The translations under genes and the position numbers were made by a program. From Microbacterium luteum (GTDB taxonomy: Bacteria > Actinomycetota > Actinomycetes > Actinomycetales > Microbacteriaceae): DNA of 64,000 nt. The notes beneath the pieces are model-generated. The model did no database searches and was not told the origin of the DNA. It saw only the letters and a program-made list of their open reading frames with translations. Of this stretch, positions 58,339 to 64,000 are shown in pieces (positions within the stretch are counted from its first letter, which is position 1; each line of letters begins with the position of its first letter). The stretch spans positions 2,170,001 through 2,234,000 of the forward strand of contig NZ_CP063814.1 of the NCBI RefSeq assembly GCF_015277875.1. Reading direction: 5' to 3'.

Positions 58339-60312
58339 TCAGGTGGCGGGCTGGCGGTCGCGCGCGCCGGTGCCGCCGCGGCCGATGTCCACGAGGCCAG
58401 AGTGCTTGGCCAGCAGGCCGTCGCCGGCCGTGCGGCCGCGCAGCCGACGCCAGATCCAGGGCAGCGCGTCGCGTCGGAACCAGGTGCCGGTGAGCACCGG
58501 GTCGTTGTCGGCGTGCAGGGCCGCATCCAGACCGCCGAGGGTCTCGGCGTCGGGAACCCCGAGTGCGTCGGCGGCACGATATGCGACGAAGCGGTGCCCC
58601 CGGCTGCGCAGGTGGACTTTGTCGGCGGCCCACATCCCCAGGTCGCCGATCGCGGGGAGCGCTTCGAGGTCGAGCAGGATCGCGCCGGTCTCCTCGGCGA
58701 TGCGCCGGAGCTCCGAGTTGAAGGCGGCGAAGCGCTTGGCGAAGAGCAGCGCGGCGCGACGGCGAGGAAGGAACGGCGTGACCAGCAGGACGTCGGCCCC
58801 GGCCGCGCGAAGAGCGCGCACCGCCACCTCCACCTCACGGGCGAGGTCGACGGGGTGGCCCTTCCGCGCGACCAGGTCGTTGGACCCCATCAGGATCGAC
58901 ACGAGATCCGGCTTCATCGCGAGCGCCTGCGGCAGCTGCTCCTCGGTCAGATGACGCACCCGACGGCTTCGGACAGCGAGGTTGGCGTAGTGGAAGGGAC
59001 TCGCCCCTCCCCCCGCGTAGGCCAGCAGCTCGGCGAGGCGATCGGCCCACCCGCGGTACTCGCCGGCGGCCATGCGCGAGGAGTCGCACAGGCCCTCGGT
59101 GAGCGAGTCGCCGAGCGCGACGAAGCGCTGCCACCTCGGCGCGGCACGGGTCTCGAGCGGGGCCCACGGCCGCGTAGCCGCTCGCGCGAGCAACGCGTCG
59201 TCGATGCGACGAAGGCGCCGCGCATCCTCGTAGTGTGCTTCGAGGCGTCCGACCATCGCCTCCCACGACCGCTCGCGCACCGACTCGTGGGCGGCAGCGG
59301 CGAAGGCCTGACGCTTGGACTCGTCACCGGTGAGGTCCGACACGCGCGTGCGCAGGTCGTCGAGATCACCGGGTCGATACAGCCAGCCGTCGATGCTCGA
59401 GCGGACGAGGTCCACGGGTCCTCCCACGCCGGTCGCGACGACCGGGACGCCGCTGGCGAGTGCCTCCTGGATGGTCTGCCCGAAGGTCTCGCTCTCGCCC
59501 GGGTGCACGAAGACGTCGAAGCTCGCGAGCGCCTCACCGAGCGCGTCACCGGTGAGATGCCCGGTGAACACCGCTCCCGGGAGCGCCCGCTCGAGAGCGG
59601 GTCGCGAGGGTCCGTCGCCGACGATGACGAGACGCACACCGGGGAGGTCGGCGAGGACTCGCAGGTCCTCGACCTGCTTCTCGGGCGCGAGACGCCCGAC
59701 GTAACCGACGATCGTCTCGCCGGGTGCGACGCGCTCCCGCCACGGATCGCTTCGCCGGGCGGGGGTGAAGCGATCCGTGTCCACGCCGCGCCCCCACCGT
59801 CGAACCCTGTCGACCCCGAGGCCGGCCAGCTGCGTCATCGACGACGTCGACGGCGCGAGGTTGAGCGTGGCCCGCCGGTGCAGGCGCGTGATGTGCGCGG
59901 CCACGAGGGACGTCGCGTGGGGAAGACCGTACCGCTGTGCGTAGGCGATCACGTCGGTCTGGTACACGGCGACCGTCGGGATCTTCAAGGCGTCGGCCGC
60001 AGCGATGCCCTGCCAGCCGAGGACGAACGGGGAGGCGAGGTGGACGACATCGGGGTCGAAATCGCGCAGCAGCGCGGCGAGTGTCGCTGCTCGGGCGAAG
60101 ACCACACGCACGTCGGGATAGGAGGGCAGGGGGACCGATCGCATGAGCGCCGTGCGGGCGCCGTGCAGGTCGGCGTCGACCTCGCCGGCCTTCGGAGCGA
60201 TGACCAGCGTCTCATGTCCGTGGTCGGACAGATGGCGCAGGACGTGGAGGACAGACCCGGTCACACCGCTCATGTGCGGGAGGAAGGATTCCGCAAGGAT
60301 CGCGACTCTCAC
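58339..60312 (-). CDS. fusion of a GT4 glycosyltransferase and an SGNH hydrolase
   Basis: 657 residues in one uninterrupted frame, GTG start at 60312 giving (M)RVAILAESFLPHMSGVTGS. Residues 1-370: GT-B glycosyltransferase with VGYVGRLAPEKQVEDL and the nucleotide-sugar motif ESETFGQTIQEAL. Residues about 395-605: SGNH/GDSL hydrolase with Ser403 in FVALGDSLTEG, MGSNDL, and Asp/His in ADKVHLRSRGH. Fusing sugar transfer to ester hydrolysis (or O-acyl handling) in one chain suggests coupled modification of a glycolipid or glycan. No signal peptide, so cytosolic face. Confidence 0.88.
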   Translation of the reverse strand: MRVAILAESFLPHMSGVTGSVLHVLRHLSDHGHETLVIAPKAGEVDADLHGARTALMRSVPLPSYPDVRVVFARAATLAALLRDFDPDVVHLASPFVLGWQGIAAADALKIPTVAVYQTDVIAYAQRYGLPHATSLVAAHITRLHRRATLNLAPSTSSMTQLAGLGVDRVRRWGRGVDTDRFTPARRSDPWRERVAPGETIVGYVGRLAPEKQVEDLRVLADLPGVRLVIVGDGPSRPALERALPGAVFTGHLTGDALGEALASFDVFVHPGESETFGQTIQEALASGVPVVATGVGGPVDLVRSSIDGWLYRPGDLDDLRTRVSDLTGDESKRQAFAAAAHESVRERSWEAMVGRLEAHYEDARRLRRIDDALLARAATRPWAPLETRAAPRWQRFVALGDSLTEGLCDSSRMAAGEYRGWADRLAELLAYAGGGASPFHYANLAVRSRRVRHLTEEQLPQALAMKPDLVSILMGSNDLVARKGHPVDLAREVEVAVRALRAAGADVLLVTPFLPRRRAALLFAKRFAAFNSELRRIAEETGAILLDLEALPAIGDLGMWAADKVHLRSRGHRFVAYRAADALGVPDAETLGGLDAALHADNDPVLTGTWFRRDALPWIWRRLRGRTAGDGLLAKHSGLVDIGRGGTGARDRQPAT

Positions 60313-60452
60313 GACTCCAGGGTGAGGCTCGCAGCCCGCGACGTGAGACGTTCCCCGCCGTCGTCGCCGACTGTTCACCCGATGCACCTCGGCACGTCAC
60401 CCGACCGTCGGCGTTCCGTCGCCGTTCACCGGCGCCTGGTAGTTCTTCGCGC

Positions 60453-61049
60453 ATGCTCGACGACATGCTGGCGTCCCTCGCCGCGAGCCCGTGGGCCCTG
60501 CCGCTGCTGTTCGCGCTGGTCATCGGCGACGCGTTCCTCGTGATCGTCCCCGGTGAGGCGTCGGTGACCGCGTTCGGAGCGCTGGGAGTCTCGACCGGGC
60601 AGCCGCCGGTGTTCGCCGTCGTGCTCGTCGCCGCGGCTGCGGCATTCGCCGGCGACGCCATCCTGTATGCGGTCGGCCGCTTCTCCGGCATCGAGCGTCA
60701 CCGGTGGATGCAGACGCCGCGCGTGCGCTCGGCGATGTCGTGGGCTCACGCACGCCTCGACCGCAGCATGGCGGTGATCGTCTTCACCGCACGATTCATC
60801 CCCTTCGCTCGCCTCGCGGTGAACCTGACCGCGGGCGCCACCCGCGTGTCCGCGCCGCGGTTTCTCACGGTGGCGGCGATCGCCGCCACCGGCTGGGCCT
60901 CGTACCAGGCGTTCGTCGGCGCCGTGGTGGCGCTGCTGGTGCCGGGGGGACCCGTGGTCGCGGTCGTCGTGTCCATCGCGATCGCGCTCGCCCTCGGCGT
61001 CGCCGTCGATGTCATCCTCGCGGCGCGGCGGCGAGCGGCGCCGCGATGA
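60453..61049 (+). CDS. DedA-family membrane protein (VTT domain)
   Basis: 198 residues. About four to five hydrophobic segments; conserved GDAILYAVGRFSG (about 67-79) and FTARFIPFARLAVNLTAGAT (about 110-129) with the Arg/Pro of the VTT/SNARE-associated domain. Family members act as polyprenyl-phosphate or lipid scramblases needed for envelope upkeep. Divergent from the glycosyltransferase fusion. Confidence 0.9.
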   Translation: MLDDMLASLAASPWALPLLFALVIGDAFLVIVPGEASVTAFGALGVSTGQPPVFAVVLVAAAAAFAGDAILYAVGRFSGIERHRWMQTPRVRSAMSWAHARLDRSMAVIVFTARFIPFARLAVNLTAGATRVSAPRFLTVAAIAATGWASYQAFVGAVVALLVPGGPVVAVVVSIAIALALGVAVDVILAARRRAAPR

Positions 61050-61052
61050 ACC

Positions 61053-61706
61053 TCACTCGCCGGCAAGACCTCCCAGGAGGTGACCGAAGGAGCGTCCTTC
61101 TCCGAGGTAGGTCGCCGGGTCGAACGGATCGGCCGAGCGAGCGACCGGTCGCGACGCGATGGCCTCGGCGAACTCCGTGGCCCCTCGGGTGATCCGACTC
61201 GACAGGGACGCCGCGTTCCCGTCTGCGCCGCCCCAGTCCCCCGATGCGGCGAACACGCCGGTCGACACGGGCTGGGTGTGCAGGTACGCGAACACGGGTC
61301 GGATGGCGTAGTCGATCGCGAGGGAATGGCGCGGCGTGCCGGCATTGGCTCCGATCAGCACGGGCTTGCCCGTGAGCGAGTCCGGGTCGAGCACATCGAT
61401 GAACGACTTGAACAGGCCCGAGTAGCTGGTGGAGAAGATCGGGGTCACGGCGATGAGCGCATCGGCCGACACGACCGCGTTGATCATCGCCTCGAGCTTC
61501 GGAGGCGCGAAGCCGGTCAGCAGGTTGTCCGTGATCTCGTGGGCATGGTCTCGCAGCTCGAACGTGTCGACGTCGGCGGGGATCTCCCGCGAGCGCAGCT
61601 GATCCACCGTTGCGCGTGCCAGGCGATCGGCGAGCATGCGGGTCGAGGACGGGTTGGACAGGCCGGCCGAGACGACGGCGATGCGGCGCGGGAGGGTGTC
61701 GGTCAT
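61053..61706 (-). CDS. NAD(P)H-dependent FMN reductase, LLM-partner type
   Basis: 217 residues, flavodoxin-like. AVVSAGLSNPSSTRMLADRL (10-29) binds FMN phosphate, and ALIAVTPIFSTSYSGLFKSF and GANAGTPRHSL complete the site. Sequence fits the CE1759-type reductase family that accompanies CE1758-type luciferase-like monooxygenases. The monooxygenase gene is 1 nt upstream, so the two form one unit. Confidence 0.88.
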   Translation of the reverse strand: MTDTLPRRIAVVSAGLSNPSSTRMLADRLARATVDQLRSREIPADVDTFELRDHAHEITDNLLTGFAPPKLEAMINAVVSADALIAVTPIFSTSYSGLFKSFIDVLDPDSLTGKPVLIGANAGTPRHSLAIDYAIRPVFAYLHTQPVSTGVFAASGDWGGADGNAASLSSRITRGATEFAEAIASRPVARSADPFDPATYLGEGRSFGHLLGGLAGE

Positions 61707-61707
61707 C

Positions 61708-62928
61708 TCACGCCCCCTGTCGTGCCGCAGCGGCGCCGAAGGACGAGCCCGCCGCCGCGGGGACGTCCCGGTAGGGGCTCGGGCCCGAGAGGTTGTCGCC
61801 CCGGTTCGCGCGAGGCCGGGCCTCGCGGGCTCCCCCGGCCGCGGCGACGCGTGCCGCGTGCGTGGGAGCGTCGGGCACGGCGGCGGGTCGGTTCTCGGCG
61901 AGTTCCCGGCGCAGGACGGGCACGACCTCGCCGCCGAGGATGTCGAGCTGCTCGAGCACCGTCTTCAGGGGCAGACCCGCGTGATCCATGAGGAACAGCT
62001 GGCGCTGGTAGTCGCCGTAGTGTTCGCGCATGCCCGCGTACCGGTCGATGACCTGCTGCGGCGACCCGACGGTCAGCGGCGTCATCTGGCTGAAGTCCTC
62101 GAGCGAGGGACCGTGCCCGTAGACGGGGGCGTTGTCGAAGTACGGGCGGAACTCGCGCACGGCATCCTGGGAGTTGCTGCGCATGAACACCTGGCCGCCG
62201 AGCCCGACGATGGCCTGCTCGGGGCTCCCATGGCCGTAGTGGGCGTACCGCTGGCGGTAGAGCGCGATGAGCCGCTGATAGTGCTCCTTCGGCCAGAAGA
62301 TGTTGTTGGCGAAGAACCCGTCACCGTAGTAGGCGGCCTGTTCGGCGATCTCCGGCGTGCGGATCGACCCGTGCCACACGAACGGCGCGACGCCGTCCAG
62401 CGGTCGGGGGGTGGAGGTGAAGCCCTGCAGCGGCGTGCGGAACTGACCTTCCCAGTCCACGACGTCTTCGCGCCAGAGCTTGTGCAGCAGCGCGTAGTTC
62501 TCGATCGCGAGCGGAAGTCCCTGGCGGATGTCCTTGCCGAACCATGGATAGACCGGCCCGGTGTTCCCGCGGCCGAGCATCACGTCGGCGCGGCCGCCCG
62601 AGACATGCTGCAGCATGGCGAAGTCCTCGGCGATCTTGACCGGGTCGTTCGTCGTGATGAGGGTCGTCGCGGTCGAGAGCACGAGGCGCTCGGTCTGCGC
62701 CGCGATGTAGGCGAGGGCCGTCGTCGGCGACGACGACCAGAACGGCGGGTTGTGATGCTCGCCCAGCGCGAAGACGTCGAGCCCGACGTCTTCGGCGTGA
62801 CGGGCGATCGTCAGTGTCGCGCGGATCCGCTCCGCCTCGCTGGGGGTCCGACCGGTCGTCGGGTCCTCGGTGATGTCGCTCACCGTGAAGATGCCGAACT
62901 GCATTCCAGGCCACGTGGTGTCGTCCAC
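61708..62928 (-). CDS. LLM-class flavin-dependent monooxygenase, CE1758-like
   Basis: 406 residues from GTG at 62928, with GGAG 5 nt before; ATG at 62904 (MQFGIFTVSDIT) is the alternative and lacks a Shine-Dalgarno. Luciferase-like barrel: FALGEHHNPPFWSSSPTTAL, STATTLITTNDPVKIAEDFA, GRADVMLGRGNTGPVYPWFG. The C-terminal 60 residues (Ala/Arg/Pro-rich) are outside the fold. It depends on reduced FMN, supplied by the adjoining reductase. Substrate unknown. Confidence 0.9.
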   Translation of the reverse strand: MDDTTWPGMQFGIFTVSDITEDPTTGRTPSEAERIRATLTIARHAEDVGLDVFALGEHHNPPFWSSSPTTALAYIAAQTERLVLSTATTLITTNDPVKIAEDFAMLQHVSGGRADVMLGRGNTGPVYPWFGKDIRQGLPLAIENYALLHKLWREDVVDWEGQFRTPLQGFTSTPRPLDGVAPFVWHGSIRTPEIAEQAAYYGDGFFANNIFWPKEHYQRLIALYRQRYAHYGHGSPEQAIVGLGGQVFMRSNSQDAVREFRPYFDNAPVYGHGPSLEDFSQMTPLTVGSPQQVIDRYAGMREHYGDYQRQLFLMDHAGLPLKTVLEQLDILGGEVVPVLRRELAENRPAAVPDAPTHAARVAAAGGAREARPRANRGDNLSGPSPYRDVPAAAGSSFGAAAARQGA

Positions 62929-63039
62929 GATCTCTCCGATCCTCCGGATGCGGGTGGCATCCGATTTATGCAAGTGAATGTACCTTGTGGAACGCCGTAC
63001 GCTCCAGGGTATTCCCGGCGATAGGGTGTCCTTCTCGAC

Positions 63040-64000
63040 ATGAGCGCTGCCACCACTCCCCCGCCACCCGCGACCGGATCCGTCCGAACGTCCTCGGGCA
63101 AACGCCGCGTCCCCTTCTGGGACAACGCGCGGTTCGCATGCATCGTGCTGGTCGTGCTCGGCCACGCGATCCAGCGCCTCACCTACGACTCCGACATCGC
63201 GCTGGGCCTGTATCTGCTCGTCTACGCCTTCCACATGCCGGCGTTCGCGCTCATCTCGGGATACTTCTCGAAGTCCGACCCTCCCGGCAGGCGCCAGATG
63301 GTGCGTGTCCTCACCGACATCGTGCTGCCGTATCTCGTCTTCGAGGGCCTGTGGACGATCACCAAGCTGCTCGTCGAAGGGCAGGCGAACCCCAACATCA
63401 CGCAGCCGTCGTGGACGCTCTGGTTCCTCCTGGCACTCGCGATCTTCCGGCTCGTGCTTCCCTACCTCGCCCTCCTGCGCTGGCCGCTGCTGTGGACGAT
63501 GGTCATCAGCATCGGCGTGGGATATGTGCCGAACATCGACTCGACCTTCTCGCTGTCACGCACTCTCGGCCTGCTCCCCTTCTTCACCCTCGGATGGTGG
63601 GTGCACGAACGGGGTCTGGTCGAGCGCTTCGCACTGCTGCGCGTGCGGTGGTGGGTCACCGCCGCTTCGGTGGCCGCCTTCGCCGTCGCGGGATGGGCGG
63701 CCTGGTACTTCTTGGACATCTGGCAGGCGATGGAGCTGCGCCAGTGGCTGTTCTACGACGACGATTACGCCTCCATCGGCGAAACCGGGTGGTGGGCGGG
63801 CGGCGTGCGCCTCCTGCTGATGGTCGTCGCGCTCATCCTCAGCCTCGCCTTCTTCGCGCTCATCCCGCGCGACGGCCACTGGTGGACGCACTTCGGCCAG
63901 TACACGATGTACGTGTACCTCCTGCACTCCTTCGTGCTCTACCCGTTCCGGGAATCGGGCGTCCTGCGAGGCCTCGACCCGACATGGCTGTGGCTCCCCA
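63040..64000 (+). CDS. acyltransferase family 3 membrane protein, cut by right edge
   Basis: At least 320 residues, C-terminus outside the window. Cytosolic Pro/Thr-rich start, then VPFWDNARFACIVLVVLGHA (about 24-43) with the D-x-x-R and LGH signature of acyltransferase 3, and about nine hydrophobic segments. ALISGYFSK and SWTLWFLLALAIFRL are typical of fucose-4-O-acetylase-like members that O-acetylate surface sugars. Divergent from the LLM gene. Confidence 0.85.
   Translation, partial: MSAATTPPPPATGSVRTSSGKRRVPFWDNARFACIVLVVLGHAIQRLTYDSDIALGLYLLVYAFHMPAFALISGYFSKSDPPGRRQMVRVLTDIVLPYLVFEGLWTITKLLVEGQANPNITQPSWTLWFLLALAIFRLVLPYLALLRWPLLWTMVISIGVGYVPNIDSTFSLSRTLGLLPFFTLGWWVHERGLVERFALLRVRWWVTAASVAAFAVAGWAAWYFLDIWQAMELRQWLFYDDDYASIGETGWWAGGVRLLLMVVALILSLAFFALIPRDGHWWTHFGQYTMYVYLLHSFVLYPFRESGVLRGLDPTWLWLP

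Overview
The window is a dense, GC-rich stretch of actinobacterial chromosome. Gene order (infC-rpmI-rplT / pheST / argCJBDF; recA-recX next to clgR-cinA-pgsA-ftsK; rnj-dapA-thyX-dapB) and protein sequences fit Microbacteriaceae, most likely Microbacterium. That genus call is my recognition of the sequences, not a database result. Nearly all of it is housekeeping. I see no rRNA, tRNA, CRISPR array, prophage, transposase or integrase. About 60 genes are called. Most lie on the minus strand, with a few plus-strand groups inserted.

Layout. 1-7203: arginine biosynthesis on the minus strand (argC-J-B-D-F joined by 4-nt stop/start overlaps, then a membrane acyltransferase and argH, cut by the window edge). 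7463-17111: pheT/pheS, a four-gene glutamate-type ABC importer, an rRNA/tRNA 2'-O-methyltransferase, and rplT-rpmI-infC with an ATC start codon on infC. 17112-21418: DUF1844, SseB-like, priA(hisA), hisH, hisB, hisC. 21454-22755: a LysM membrane protein divergent from lexA, with a LexA-box-like site. 23067-32356: membrane protein, S9 peptidase, hflX, RsmC-like methyltransferase, dapF, miaA, miaB. 32580-35132: a lone LuxR/LAL regulator. 35161-41629: recX, recA (SOS box upstream), DUF3046, clgR, cinA, pgsA, ftsK. 41757-44490: a plus-strand operon of an ATP-grasp ligase and two alanine-racemase-fold proteins that each lack the catalytic residue the other keeps. 44477-48659: rnj, dapA, an SDR, thyX. 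48765-51208: thioredoxin-like, DUF4395, OsmC, TIGR01777 epimerase. 51205-57244: TPR-like protein, dapB, GNAT, phosphatase, a degenerate aldo/keto reductase, pnp. 57507-end: fructosamine kinase, a glycosyltransferase-SGNH fusion, DedA, an FMN reductase/LLM monooxygenase pair, and an acyltransferase cut by the right edge.

How the genes work together. The window holds much of the arginine, histidine and DAP/lysine routes, the translation block, and the SOS core (lexA, recA, recX). The most interesting parts are: (1) the ATP-grasp plus split-racemase operon, which looks like a heterodimeric amino-acid racemase paired with a ligase and could belong to the group-B peptidoglycan bridge (inference); (2) a palindromic repeat present both between genes at 15.4 kb and in frame inside argC, where it adds about 25 residues; (3) a second family of repeats bounded by ACTCAGGCTG/CAGCCTGAGT; (4) many genes with a TAGACT-like -10 box 6-9 nt before the start codon and no Shine-Dalgarno, the signature of leaderless transcripts.
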